A stretch of 64,000 nucleotides of DNA, taken from NCBI RefSeq assembly GCF_947497025.1, contig NZ_CANMFC010000003.1:186001-250000 (forward strand), in the 5' to 3' direction. This DNA is from an uncultured Kushneria sp. (GTDB lineage Bacteria; Pseudomonadota; Gammaproteobacteria; Pseudomonadales; Halomonadaceae). The notes beneath the pieces are model-generated. The model did not search any database. It saw nothing but the letters and a program-made list of their open reading frames with translations, and had not been told where the DNA came from. This document shows, one piece after another, positions 10,726 through 19,224 of this stretch (positions are counted from its first letter, which is position 1; the number at the start of each line of letters is the position of its first letter). The position numbers and the translations under genes were made by a program.

Positions 10726-10756
10726 AAAAGGCCCTGCCAATGGCAGGGCCTTTTTT
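10726..10756 (+). terminator. Terminator of opgGH
   Basis: A 10-bp perfect stem (GGCCCTGCCA and TGGCAGGGCC at 10730-10750) is flanked by AAAA and followed by six T. It may work in both directions. Confidence 0.9.
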
Positions 10757-10824
10757 ATGTTGGCACTTGATGATGGTGGCGCGTTAGTGATTGTGTGAAC
10801 AGGGCAACCATAAAAAGCAGCCAT

Positions 10825-10855
10825 AAAAAAGGGGCTCGACACATGGTCGGGCCCC
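10825..10855 (-). terminator. Terminator of cysI
   Basis: Read on the minus strand, the stem GGGGCCCGAC / GTCGAGCCCC (one wobble pair) has a 5-base loop and is followed by six T, 20 bases beyond the cysI stop. Confidence 0.85.
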
Positions 10856-10876
10856 GGGAACAAAAAAAGGCATGGA

Positions 10877-12619
10877 TCAGGCGGTATGGAAATCCAGCCC
10901 GTTTTCGGTCGCCTTGATGATACCGACGCGAACAACAAAGTCACCGAAGTGTTCGCCGGCCTCACGCTCTTTGGCGTAGCGATGAATCATCGGTGTCAGC
11001 TCTTCGAGAATGGTCTTCTCATCGATGTTCTCACGATACATCTTGTTGAGCCGTGTGCCGGTGAAGTCGCCTCCCAGATAGAGGTTGTAACGGCCGATGG
11101 CCTTGCCCACGAAGCCGATTTCGGCCATGAAGGGCCGGCCACAACCGTTGGGACAGCCGGTCATGCGCACGATGATCGGATCGTTTTCAAGACCTGCGTC
11201 CTTCATGATGGCATCGAACTTGTCGAGCAACGTTGGCAGATAGCGTTCGCTTTCTGCCATCGCCAGACCGCAGGTGGGGAAGGCCACGCAGGCGATCGAA
11301 TGCTGACGCAGCGGCGTGACGTCCTTGAGCATGCGGTAGCGATCGATAATGGCATCGATCTGCTCACGAAGCTCGGGCTTCACGTTGGTAATGATCAGGT
11401 TCTGGTTACAGCTCAGCACGATATCGCCATCGTGAATTTGTGCGATTTCACGCATCCCGCTCATGATCTGCATGCCGGCATGGATGGGGTTGTCATCAGC
11501 ATAGTCGCGGATACGACCGTTTTCGACGAAAAGCCCGTAGTGCCACTGGCCATCTTCACCCTGATACCAGCCGAGAATGTCGCCGGTCGTGGTGAATTCG
11601 AAATCACGTGCTTCTTCCAGTGCGTAGCCGAGATACTTTTCGAGCTCGGCTCTGAAGCCTTCCGTGCCCATGGTATCCACGGTGTACTTGAGACGGGCAT
11701 GCTTGCGGTTTTTACGGTCACCGTTGTCACGCTGGACCAGCATGACCTTTTCAGCCACATCAATGGTCTGATCGACGTTGCAGTAACCGATGATGGAGCC
11801 ACGGCGCGGATAGGTATCCGGCTCGCCATGGGTCGAGCCCATGCCGCCGCCGACCGCCACGTTGAAGCCCTTGAGTTCACCGTTTTCAACAATGGCGATA
11901 AAGGCCAGATCGTTGGTCAATACGTCGGTCTCATTATCCGGCGGTATGGCCAGGCCGATCTTGAACTTGCGCGGCAGATAGTGCTGGGTATAGAGCGGCT
12001 CGGTGACTTCATCGGGGCCACCGGCGACACGTTCTTCGCCCAGAAAGATCTCGTGATAGGCGCGGGTGCGCGGCAGCAGATGATCGCTGATCGCGGCCGC
12101 CAGATCATAGACCTGCCGATGAATCGCGGAGCGATGCGGGTTGGCAGTAGAGGTGACATTACGATTGACATCGCCACAGGCGGCGATGGTATCAATCATG
12201 GCGTCATTGACCGTTTTCAGGTGGGCGCGCAGATTGCTCTTGAACACGCCATGATACTGAAAGGTCTGACGCGTGGTAATGCGCAGCGTGCCATTGGCAT
12301 AGCGCTGCGCCACGTCATCCAGTGTCAGCCACTGCTGGCTGCTCATGCGACCGCCGGCGATGCGCAGACGGACCATGAAGGAGTAGAGCGGTTCGAGCTT
12401 TTTCTTGCGGCGCTGATCGCGAACGTCGCGATCATCCTGCATATAGAAGCCGTGGAACTTGGTCAGCTGGGTATCATCAGGGCTGACGGCGCCGGTGGCG
12501 TTATCCGCCATGTCTTCCATTAACCGCCCGCGCAGAAAGTCACTATTGACCTTGAGGCTTTCGTTGGCGGCATAGTCATCAAGCGACTCGTCACGGAGTT
12601 TGGCAATAATATCGGTCAT
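10877..12619 (-). CDS. cysI: Sulfite reductase (NADPH), hemoprotein beta subunit
   Basis: It reduces sulfite to sulfide in six electron steps using siroheme and a 4Fe-4S cluster, and pairs with CysJ in cysteine synthesis. It has 580 residues (E. coli 570). Both cluster cysteine pairs are visible: CVAFPTCG and the TGCPNGCGRP signature near the C-terminal third. Siroheme-binding basic segments such as TTRQTFQYHG and the NVTSTANP region are present. cysI is downstream of cysJ in one operon, with only 2 bases between them. A terminator follows. Confidence 0.97.
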   Translation of the reverse strand: MTDIIAKLRDESLDDYAANESLKVNSDFLRGRLMEDMADNATGAVSPDDTQLTKFHGFYMQDDRDVRDQRRKKKLEPLYSFMVRLRIAGGRMSSQQWLTLDDVAQRYANGTLRITTRQTFQYHGVFKSNLRAHLKTVNDAMIDTIAACGDVNRNVTSTANPHRSAIHRQVYDLAAAISDHLLPRTRAYHEIFLGEERVAGGPDEVTEPLYTQHYLPRKFKIGLAIPPDNETDVLTNDLAFIAIVENGELKGFNVAVGGGMGSTHGEPDTYPRRGSIIGYCNVDQTIDVAEKVMLVQRDNGDRKNRKHARLKYTVDTMGTEGFRAELEKYLGYALEEARDFEFTTTGDILGWYQGEDGQWHYGLFVENGRIRDYADDNPIHAGMQIMSGMREIAQIHDGDIVLSCNQNLIITNVKPELREQIDAIIDRYRMLKDVTPLRQHSIACVAFPTCGLAMAESERYLPTLLDKFDAIMKDAGLENDPIIVRMTGCPNGCGRPFMAEIGFVGKAIGRYNLYLGGDFTGTRLNKMYRENIDEKTILEELTPMIHRYAKEREAGEHFGDFVVRVGIIKATENGLDFHTA

Positions 12620-12621
12620 GT

Positions 12622-14430
12622 TCAGTATACGTCTCGCTGGTAGCGTTTGGACTGCTGAAGATCGCGGACATACTGGGCAGCGGCGTCCTCATCAAGACCA
12701 CCGTGCTCTCTGGCAATGTCCAGCAGTGCCTGATGGACGTCGGCTGCCATACGCTCGCCATCACCACAGACATAAAAATGGGCGCCACGCTCAAGCCAGG
12801 CGTAGAGTTCCGCCCCCTTTTCCCGCATGCGATCCTGCACGTAGACCTTTTCAGTCTGGTCGCGCGAAAAGGCAACGTCCAGACGAGTCAGCAGACCTTT
12901 CTCTCGCCAGTTCAGCCATTCGGCCTGATAAAGAAAGTCGGTGTGAAAATGCTGATCGCCAAAGAAAAGCCAGTTGTCGCCTTCGGCCCCGGCATCATCA
13001 CGCTCCTGCATAAAGGCGCGGAAAGGAGCTACCCCTGTGCCCGGACCTACCATGATGATCGGTGTGCTGTTGTCGTGCGGCAGCTTGAAATTCTTGTTGC
13101 GATCGACATAGATCGGGATCTTGTCGCCAGGCTGGACATGGTCGGACAGATAACCGGTGGTAACCCCATTGCGTGCTCGTCCATGCGCTTCGTAGCGAAC
13201 GACACCCACGGTCAGGTGCACTTCATCGGGCTCGGCATTGTAGCTCGAGGCGATCGAGTAAAGGCGCGGCGGTAGCTTGCGCAGTGCCTGAGTGAAGGTG
13301 GCCGCATCCAGATTGTCGACCGGGAACTGTTCAATCACATCGATGATATGACGGCCGTAGACCCAGTCCTTGAACTCATCACGTGCTTCGTCGCTCAGAA
13401 TACGGCGCAGTTCGGCGTCATCGCTGAGTTCAGCCCATTTCTCGAGAAACGGTCGCGTCAGCGTGGTGACTTCAAACTCGGCCAGCAGCGCATCACGTAC
13501 CTTGCTACCGGTGTCCAGTTCGGTGTCATGACTGATTCTGAGCTTCTCTAAAAGCTCATCCACGTAGGCTGGATCGTTTTGCGGCACGACGCCCAGTGCG
13601 TCGCCGGGCTCATAGACGAGGCCGGAATCCTCCAGGGACAGCTCGATATGACGGGTTTCCTTGCTGGAACCTTCGTCATTGAGTATTACCGTGTCGAGAA
13701 TCTCGGCATAAAAGGGGTTTTTCTTTGACCACTGGCTTTCACCGGCCGACGCTGCAGATGGACCCTGTTCGGCTGCAGCCGTGGTGGCACCCGAGAGCTC
13801 GGCGTAGCGACCAAGGACGGTTTCAATCCAGACTTCTGCCGGCTCTTCATAATCAACATCGCAGTCGACCCGGTCGCTGATGCGCTCGGCACCGAGTTCG
13901 GCCAGGCGGGCATCGAATTCCTTGCCCATCTGACAGAACTGGTCATAGCTTGAGTCGCCCAGACCCAGAACGGCAAAGCGATGGCCGTCGAGTTTGGGCG
14001 CCTTGCGGCCATTGATCAGCTCATAAAAGCCGATGGCTGTATCCGGCGGGTCACCTTCGCCCTGAGTGCTGACCACGACCACCAGGTTGGTGGGATCCTT
14101 GAGATCCTTTTTGGTGACGTCGGCCATATCGAGCAGGCGAACATTGAAACCATGAGCTTTGGCGCGATCACGGGCCTGTTCGGCCACGCCTTCAGCGTTG
14201 CCGGTCTGGCTGCCATACAATACGGTAATTTCGGGTAGTGCGGAGGCGGTCTGTGGTGCACCTGCAGGTGACGCAGCGCTCGGCTGGCCGCCGGACGCGT
14301 TGAGTCCGGCGAGATACCCACTCAGCCAGGTCATCTGGTCGCGATCCATGCCGCTCAATACGTCATTGAGACGCTGGGCCTGATCGCCATTCAGAGGACT
14401 GTTGGTGTCGAGCAGGGGGCCTTGTGACAT
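12622..14430 (-). CDS. cysJ: Sulfite reductase (NADPH), flavoprotein alpha subunit
   Basis: It carries electrons from NADPH through FAD and FMN to CysI. It has 602 residues (E. coli 599). An N-terminal linker is followed by a flavodoxin domain (YGSQTGNAEGVAEQ, STQGEGDPPD, GLGDSSYDQFC), an FAD domain (RLYSIASS, GVTTGYLSD) and an NADPH domain (GPGTGVAPFRAF, FFGDQH, YVCGDG, ending in YQRDVY). The start at 14430 has AGGA 8 bases upstream; upstream ATG codons in the frame extend into sequence without a family match. A short AT-rich palindrome lies about 70 bases upstream and probably marks the promoter region. Confidence 0.96.
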   Translation of the reverse strand: MSQGPLLDTNSPLNGDQAQRLNDVLSGMDRDQMTWLSGYLAGLNASGGQPSAASPAGAPQTASALPEITVLYGSQTGNAEGVAEQARDRAKAHGFNVRLLDMADVTKKDLKDPTNLVVVVSTQGEGDPPDTAIGFYELINGRKAPKLDGHRFAVLGLGDSSYDQFCQMGKEFDARLAELGAERISDRVDCDVDYEEPAEVWIETVLGRYAELSGATTAAAEQGPSAASAGESQWSKKNPFYAEILDTVILNDEGSSKETRHIELSLEDSGLVYEPGDALGVVPQNDPAYVDELLEKLRISHDTELDTGSKVRDALLAEFEVTTLTRPFLEKWAELSDDAELRRILSDEARDEFKDWVYGRHIIDVIEQFPVDNLDAATFTQALRKLPPRLYSIASSYNAEPDEVHLTVGVVRYEAHGRARNGVTTGYLSDHVQPGDKIPIYVDRNKNFKLPHDNSTPIIMVGPGTGVAPFRAFMQERDDAGAEGDNWLFFGDQHFHTDFLYQAEWLNWREKGLLTRLDVAFSRDQTEKVYVQDRMREKGAELYAWLERGAHFYVCGDGERMAADVHQALLDIAREHGGLDEDAAAQYVRDLQQSKRYQRDVY

Positions 14431-14501
14431 CGTGGATATCCTCATCTGTCCCCGTGGGAGGAAGGCGAATGCTAGCGACCTCCCCAATGAATTAAAAGGT
14501 A

Positions 14502-14526
14502 TAAATTATAATGCTTTTATAATTTA
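14502..14526. promoter_or_regulatory. AT-rich perfect inverted repeat upstream of cysJ
   Basis: The arms TAAATTATAA and TTATAATTTA (10 bp, perfect) are separated by 5 bases. On the minus strand the arms contain TATAAT, a consensus -10 hexamer, so this may be the cysJI promoter or an operator overlapping it. CysB regulates cysJI in enteric bacteria and prefers AT-rich sites; CysB binding here is an inference. Confidence 0.5.
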
Positions 14527-15030
14527 AAGGAATTAAAGGCAGGTCAGGACTGCCGGGTATTTCGTTTCGCCATTACTTCATGTCATGACCGGCCCGACAG
14601 TGCTGAAATCGCCTGTCAACGTATCCGAACTGCATGATGATGCCCGGCATGAGCTTGAAACCGGCATTTCGCAGGCAGGGGCAGGCAAAAACGGTGGTGA
14701 ATGTAGCATGCCTTCGGCCTTTGACATCAGGCCGTTGCGATCGAAAATGCCGACTGTTCGTCCGGACAATAAAAACGACGGAGTATACCTGCATCGAGCA
14801 GCACGTACGAACCATGTGCATTAATGAGCATCAAACTTCATTGACTATTGGTTGCTGTCGGCCCTCGACGCGACAGCGACAAATCAATACAGGCCGTTAA
14901 AAACCATGCGGTACCGGCCTTTTCGGCGATGCATTTCCAGGCGCATGATCGTAAGGATGAAGTGCGCTAAACGGCATGGTAGCGTTCACGGCCGCTTTGG
15001 CAGGTGGCGCGCTGTCAGCACATGCCATGG

Positions 15031-15075
15031 CGTATGACATCGGGCCATGACGATATGGTCATGACCGGATATACG
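15031..15075. repeat. Imperfect 45-base palindrome upstream of the yegS-like gene
   Basis: Outer arms CGTAT/ATACG, middle arms CGG/CCG and inner arms CATGAC/GTCATG are nested around the loop GATATG. It ends 84 bases before the lipid kinase start. It could be a protein-binding site or an RNA hairpin in the leader. No T-run follows, so it is not a terminator. Confidence 0.4.
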
Positions 15076-15159
15076 TCACCTCGACGGGGGCCTGCTACGA
15101 TAGCATTTATCCCGCCATGGCATTGGCGTCTCTCAATTCGATAAAACAGGAGTGCGAGA

Positions 15160-16089
15160 TTGAATTTCTGGCTGATTGTGAATGGCAAGGGGGTCGGGAA
15201 TCCTGAGCTGCGCGAGGCAGTGGATCGCATTCGAAATGAGGGCGTGAATCTTTCGGTTCGGGTCACTTGGGAAAGCGGCGATATTGCGCGCTTTCTTGAA
15301 GAGGCGGGGGATCAGAACCTCGATCGCATCATTGTAGCCGGTGGTGATGGTACGCTTCATGAGGCCACCAATGCGCTGATGGGCATCGAGTCCTCGAGAC
15401 GTCCCGCGCTTGGCATTATTCCCATGGGTACGGCAAATGACTTTGCCACCGCAACGGGCATTCCCAATCCGCCGCTCGATGCTCTCTCTCTGGCGGTTCA
15501 CGGTACGCCGCGTGCCATCGATGTCGCCCGTATCAACGACCTTTATTTCCTGAACATGGCTTCCGGCGGTTTCGGAGCCAAGGTGACCAGTGATACACCG
15601 CCGGCCCTGAAAAAGCTGTTGGGTGGGGGAGCATATTCACTGGTAGGGATCATGCAGGCCTGGCGCTTTGAGCCCTTTCGCTGCCATTTGCAGACTCGCG
15701 ATGGCAATTACGAGCGTGATCTGATCGTGCTGGCGATTGGCAACGGCCGTCAGGCGGGCGGTGGGCAGGAGCTGACGCCGCGCGCGCTGCTTAATGATGG
15801 TCTGCTGGATGTACTGACGGTTGAATCCTTTTCTCTGAGCAGAATAGGCAATGCCATTCATGAACTGCGTGAGCTGCCCACCGATGGAGAACTGGTGCGC
15901 TACCATCAGCTAACGTCCATGGACTTTCAGAGCGAAACACCGCTGCCTATCAATCTGGATGGCGAGTTTCATGAGTTCACTCAGGCAACAATCAAGGTCT
16001 GCCCGGGGGCCCTGTCGATCATTCTCCCTGATGAATGCCGGCTCATGTATGAGGGCAAACCAGCAGATCGGCATGGACGCGGCCGCTAG
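15160..16089 (+). CDS. YegS-like lipid kinase (diacylglycerol kinase catalytic domain)
   Basis: A 309-residue soluble kinase of the DAGK_cat family. The nucleotide-binding motif GGDGT is at residues 61-65, preceded by the SGD segment and followed by GIIPMGTANDFA. Together they are the signature of YegS/DgkB-type lipid kinases. The C-terminal domain has the conserved beta-sandwich, with AIGNGRQAGGGQELTP and a later LPINLDGE. E. coli YegS phosphorylates phosphatidylglycerol in vitro, and the substrate here is not known. Translation starts at TTG 15160, with AGGAG 7 bases upstream; this start fits the family N-terminus. Confidence 0.9.
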   Translation: MNFWLIVNGKGVGNPELREAVDRIRNEGVNLSVRVTWESGDIARFLEEAGDQNLDRIIVAGGDGTLHEATNALMGIESSRRPALGIIPMGTANDFATATGIPNPPLDALSLAVHGTPRAIDVARINDLYFLNMASGGFGAKVTSDTPPALKKLLGGGAYSLVGIMQAWRFEPFRCHLQTRDGNYERDLIVLAIGNGRQAGGGQELTPRALLNDGLLDVLTVESFSLSRIGNAIHELRELPTDGELVRYHQLTSMDFQSETPLPINLDGEFHEFTQATIKVCPGALSIILPDECRLMYEGKPADRHGRGR

Positions 16090-16366
16090 CATGATTTCAG
16101 CCGACCCTGACAGTTGCTGGTATTAACCTGAACGTTACAAAATGACGACGGTATGACAGTCGATGCATGACTATAAATAGTAGGCTCTTTAATGTAGCGC
16201 GTCGGTATGGAGAGGTGCGCAGTCATGAATCGGACTACAGGTTCTGGATCATGGACATGCGGGCCAGGCGATTTCATGGGCAGTAGTCCCTGTTGTCCTG
16301 GCGTTATTCTCTATCGACGTAATTTTTATCTGAAGCCGTCAATCCAAAGTAGTCAGGGAGATATTC

Positions 16367-16810
16367 ATGAAAGGGAAAACAATCGCGGCAGCAAGCCTTG
16401 CCTTTACCATGGCGCTTGGTCTGAGTGCCTGCGGTCAGGATGATCCGGCCGAGGAGGCAGGTGAACAGGCTCAGGAAGCCAATCAAAGCAGTCAGTACAT
16501 GGATGGCGAGGGTGCCAATGCCACCTCCGAGGGTGCTGAGGCGCAGGCCGATACTGAAAATGAGGGTATCGACAATAGCACCATGGATCCTGAAAGTGGT
16601 GGTACGAGCGCCATGCCGGAAGATGAAGAATCTACTGAAGATTCGGGCACCATGCAGGGCATGAATGAATCCCAGGATAGCACGGATGAAAGTACCGGTG
16701 CTCGTGAGGGCGGTACCGGTCACACGGCAACCAATGCCGGTTCATCGGGCACCATGAGTCAGGCCGAAGAAGCCGAGCAGATCAACAATTCCTCAAGCAA
16801 CACGCAGTAA
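16367..16810 (+). CDS. Acidic low-complexity lipoprotein, function unknown
   Basis: A 147-residue protein with a signal peptide and lipobox LSAC (cysteine near residue 22). The mature chain has almost no hydrophobic core. It is dominated by Glu, Asp, Ser, Thr, Gly, Asn and Gln, with runs such as EEAGEQAQEANQSS and PEDEESTEDSG, and only three basic residues follow the lipid cysteine (two Arg and one His). It is probably disordered, tethered to a membrane and exposed to the periplasm or outside, a composition common in halophile surface proteins. GGGAG lies 8 bases before the ATG. No enzyme family is recognised, and a terminator follows. Confidence 0.72.
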   Translation: MKGKTIAAASLAFTMALGLSACGQDDPAEEAGEQAQEANQSSQYMDGEGANATSEGAEAQADTENEGIDNSTMDPESGGTSAMPEDEESTEDSGTMQGMNESQDSTDESTGAREGGTGHTATNAGSSGTMSQAEEAEQINNSSSNTQ

Positions 16811-16898
16811 ATCAGCCGGGCAGGCCGTCATGCGGTCTGCCGGTTCGACCGGCAAGGGTCCATTTTATCCCTCTGCCAAATATTGGATATCGGACATG

Positions 16899-16928
16899 AA
16901 AAAGCCCGCGCCATGGCGCGGGCTTTTT
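16899..16928. terminator. Bidirectional terminator between acidic lipoprotein and csp
   Basis: A 30-base perfect palindrome: AAAAAGCCCGCGC meets its complement around CCATGG and ends in TTTTT. It lies between convergent genes and suits both. Confidence 0.92.
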
Positions 16929-16954
16929 GCAAGGCGAACATGCTGATTCAGTGA

Positions 16955-17161
16955 TCAGTCAATGGCCTTGATGTTAGCGGCCTGGAGGCCTTTCTTGCCC
17001 TGAGTCACTTCAAAGGAGACCTTCTGACCGTCCTGAAGAGACTTGAAGCCTTCAGCCTGGACCTCGGAGAAGTGTGCGAAGAGATCATCGCCACCGTCAT
17101 CGGGAGAAATAAAGCCGTATCCCTTTGTGTCGTTAAACCATTTGACAGTACCGGTTGCCAT
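16955..17161 (-). CDS. Cold-shock domain protein (CspA family)
   Basis: A 68-residue single-stranded nucleic-acid chaperone. It starts [18 protein letters not shown] and carries RNP1 (KGYGFI) and RNP2 (DLFAHF, where many relatives have DVFVHF). ATG 17161 was chosen because the family begins exactly here and AAGGA lies upstream; the open frame runs further but that part is not protein-like. The upstream intergenic stretch is about 220 bases, long enough for the structured leader common in cold-inducible csp mRNAs. Whether this copy is cold-induced cannot be judged. Confidence 0.95.
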   Translation of the reverse strand: MATGTVKWFNDTKGYGFISPDDGGDDLFAHFSEVQAEGFKSLQDGQKVSFEVTQGKKGLQAANIKAID

Positions 17162-17379
17162 CTTTGATGTCCTTGCTCTATTTGCAGTGATACCGAGCCG
17201 CAGCCCGTTTATGCTTTGGGCTTTCAAAAGGATAATGATCACAAAAGCGATCAGGGAATCCGACTGTAAAGCCACTTCTGAAGCATGATTCAGGATCCTG
17301 AGAAAGGTCAAGTTCAATTTGCCAATCTTCAGGTGCATGCCATCATGCATTGGAGCGATCAGCATTGGAGACAGGATTG
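17162..17379. promoter_or_regulatory. Divergent promoter region of csp and the oxygenase gene
   Basis: 218 bases separate two divergent genes. The half next to csp is likely its 5' leader. I see no exact cold-box and no clear promoter hexamer pair. Confidence 0.35.
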
Positions 17380-18219
17380 ATGAACGTCCAGAACGTCGAT
17401 TATCAGAATGCACAGGCAGCACAACAGTTTACGCAATCGCTGCGCGAGACCGGTTTTGGCGTGGTGCGTAACCACCCCGTGCCACAGGCACTTGTTGAAC
17501 GAATCTATGCCGGGTGGGCTGCCTTTTTTGAAGGTCAGGGCAAGCAGCAATGGCGGTTTGATCCCGAAACGCATGCCGGTTTTTTCCCGGCGAGCATCTC
17601 TGAAACGGCCAAGGGGCAAACGCAAAAGGATCTCAAGGAATACTTTCACATCTATCCGGGAACCCGCGTGCCCGAGAGCCTGCAGGCCGATATTGATGAG
17701 TATTACCGGATCGCGCAGGGCGTGGCGACAACGCTTCTGGGCTGGATTGAAGCCAACTTGCCTGAAGAGGTCTCAAATCGCTTTAGTGAAGCGCTGTCCA
17801 GCATGATTGCCGACAGCCAGCAGACCTTGCTGCGCGTGCTTTATTATCCGCCCTTTGAAGGCAACGAAGGGGAAGGGGCCGTGCGCGCGGGCGCCCATGA
17901 AGACATCAATCTGATCACCGTGCTGCCGGCCTCCAATGAAGCCGGTCTCGAGGTCAAGGGGCGTGACGGTCAGTGGCTGCCGGTGCCCTGTGATCCGGGC
18001 CAGCTGATCATCAACGTGGGTGACATGCTGCAGGAAGCCTCCGACGGGTATTTCCCGTCCACCACCCATCGGGTGGTCAATCCCGAAGGGGCATCGCGCC
18101 ATCGCGCGCGGCTTTCCCTGCCGCTGTTTCTGCATCCTCGTCCCGAGGTAGTGCTTTCCGAGCGCTACAGCGCCGATGGTTATCTCAAGCAAAGGCTCAA
18201 GGAGCTGGGCGTGTCATGA
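17380..18219 (+). CDS. 2-oxoglutarate/Fe(II)-dependent oxygenase, isopenicillin-N-synthase-like fold
   Basis: A 279-residue cytoplasmic oxygenase. The N-terminal DIOX_N-type segment ([21 protein letters not shown]) precedes the catalytic 2OG-FeII domain. The iron ligands appear as H173-x-D175 (AHEDIN) and H230 (THRVVNP), and the co-substrate-binding Arg follows in RARLSLP. All catalytic residues are present, so it should be active. The substrate is unknown; many bacterial relatives are annotated only as 2OG oxygenases, and nothing nearby suggests antibiotic synthesis. ATG 17380 has AGGA close upstream. The next gene overlaps by 4 bases (ATGA), which makes an operon. Confidence 0.86.
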   Translation: MNVQNVDYQNAQAAQQFTQSLRETGFGVVRNHPVPQALVERIYAGWAAFFEGQGKQQWRFDPETHAGFFPASISETAKGQTQKDLKEYFHIYPGTRVPESLQADIDEYYRIAQGVATTLLGWIEANLPEEVSNRFSEALSSMIADSQQTLLRVLYYPPFEGNEGEGAVRAGAHEDINLITVLPASNEAGLEVKGRDGQWLPVPCDPGQLIINVGDMLQEASDGYFPSTTHRVVNPEGASRHRARLSLPLFLHPRPEVVLSERYSADGYLKQRLKELGVS

Positions 18220-18683
18220 GTGCCGTCACTTCACAGCCGCAGTGGCCGATGGACTGGCGACCCGGCAATCACACGGATGATCTGCGTTTTGCCCAGCAGC
18301 TGGTAGAGGAGACCATGTCTCCCTACTGGCAAAAGCGACGCATGGTCTTTAGCCGGCAGCTTTTCAGGGAACAATGGGTGCGGCTGGAGACGGCCATCAT
18401 CATGCGCGATGAGCAAAAGGCCGGGTTGATCGCCTGGGATGTGGAGGATGGTATTCATCATCTTCGCGAACTGCACCTGACAGCGCCCTGGCGAGGTCAG
18501 GGCATTGGTGCGGAGGTGCTGACCCACTGGATTGCGCGACAGGAAGCGCTGGGGGCCAGGAAGATGCGTCTCAAGGTCTTTGCCGAAAATCCGGCGCGTC
18601 GACTCTATGAACGCATGGGCTTTCAAGCCATGCCAAATTCAAGCGATATATCAGGGCTTTTGAACATGGAACGTCGCACATGA
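18216..18683 (+). CDS. GNAT-family N-acetyltransferase
   Basis: A 155-residue acetyltransferase. The acetyl-CoA-binding motif A is seen in LHLTAPWRGQGIGAEVL, with the Q/R-x-x-G-x-G/A pattern RGQGIG, and motif B in VFAENPARRLYERMGFQ. The start overlaps the oxygenase stop by 4 bases, so the two are co-translated and may modify the same small molecule or protein. This is an inference from arrangement. The N-terminal ~60 residues resemble no specific subfamily that I recognise. Confidence 0.85.
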   Translation: MSAVTSQPQWPMDWRPGNHTDDLRFAQQLVEETMSPYWQKRRMVFSRQLFREQWVRLETAIIMRDEQKAGLIAWDVEDGIHHLRELHLTAPWRGQGIGAEVLTHWIARQEALGARKMRLKVFAENPARRLYERMGFQAMPNSSDISGLLNMERRT

Positions 18684-18770
18684 CATTGTGCTGTCGCACT
18701 TTCCGGCATTGACTGTTTCATCTCCTGCCACCATATCGGGTGCAGTTCCAACCTCTTAAAAGGCAATGCC

Positions 18771-19202
18771 ATGTCTGCACCTGAATACGCAACGCACGCC
18801 ACCCCTGCCACGCAGGGCACCCATAATATGTTGATGGGATACCTGCTATGGCTTTTCGGTTTTACCGGTGCGCACCGCTTTTATTACGGCAAACCCATTA
18901 CAGGAACGATCTGGTTCTTTACCTTTGGTCTTTTTCTGATTGGCTGGATTGTCGATCTCTTTCTTATTCCGCTCATGGACCGTCAGGCCGATTTTCGTTT
19001 TCAGCGCGGCAGCAGAAGTTACACCATCAGCTGGATACTGCTGACCTTTCTTGGGGTTCTGGGTATTCATCGCATGTACATGGGCAAATGGATCACGGGC
19101 GTCATTTATATGCTGACCGGCGGGCTCTTTCTGCTGGGTGTGCTCTATGATTTCTGGACGCTTAACGATCAGCTGTCGACCAGGCACGAACGCGAGCGCT
19201 AG
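18771..19202 (+). CDS. TM2-domain membrane protein with two TM2 repeats
   Basis: A 143-residue inner-membrane protein. Two TM2 modules follow one another: a hydrophobic helix with FGFTGAHRFYYGKPITG and a second helix (residues ~20-68), then FLGVLGIHRMYMGKWITG with its second helix (~82-130). Each ends in an acidic DLFL or DFWT segment. The G-x-x-G-x-H-R-F/M-Y-x-G pattern defines the domain, whose function is not established in bacteria. AAAAGG lies 8 bases upstream of the ATG. The CDF exporter gene follows after 22 bases. Confidence 0.85.
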   Translation: MSAPEYATHATPATQGTHNMLMGYLLWLFGFTGAHRFYYGKPITGTIWFFTFGLFLIGWIVDLFLIPLMDRQADFRFQRGSRSYTISWILLTFLGVLGIHRMYMGKWITGVIYMLTGGLFLLGVLYDFWTLNDQLSTRHERER

Positions 19203-19224
19203 TCTCCAGTCAAGGAATTCTTTC

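Larger units (their letters stand above)
14431..15159. other. Intergenic region between cysJ and yegS-like gene (729 bases)
   Basis: It holds the cysJ promoter palindrome, an imperfect hairpin at 15031-15075 and no convincing gene. Short open frames at about 14585-14824 lack ribosome sites and protein-like composition. A short stem AGGCCG / CGGCCT followed by TTTT near 14892-14926 could be a weak terminator of an unseen small RNA, but no matching promoter was found. Confidence 0.45.

Noticed and set aside
10886-12523. Long open frame opposite cysI
   Set aside because: It mirrors cysI codon structure, lacks domain features and a ribosome site, and is a typical antisense shadow in GC-rich DNA.
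14585-14824. Possible small gene upstream of yegS
   Set aside because: No ribosome site at the start and no hydrophobic or conserved pattern in the translation.
14841-14926. Small RNA gene between cysJ and yegS
   Set aside because: A TTGACT -35-like box was seen, but no -10 follows at the right distance and the stem before the T-run is weak.
16207-16443. Open frame overlapping the start of the acidic lipoprotein gene
   Set aside because: It lacks a ribosome site and overlaps a better-supported lipoprotein in another frame.
17380-18219. Isopenicillin N synthase and antibiotic cluster
   Set aside because: The fold is shared, but no peptide synthetase or other cluster gene is nearby, and general 2OG oxygenases look the same.
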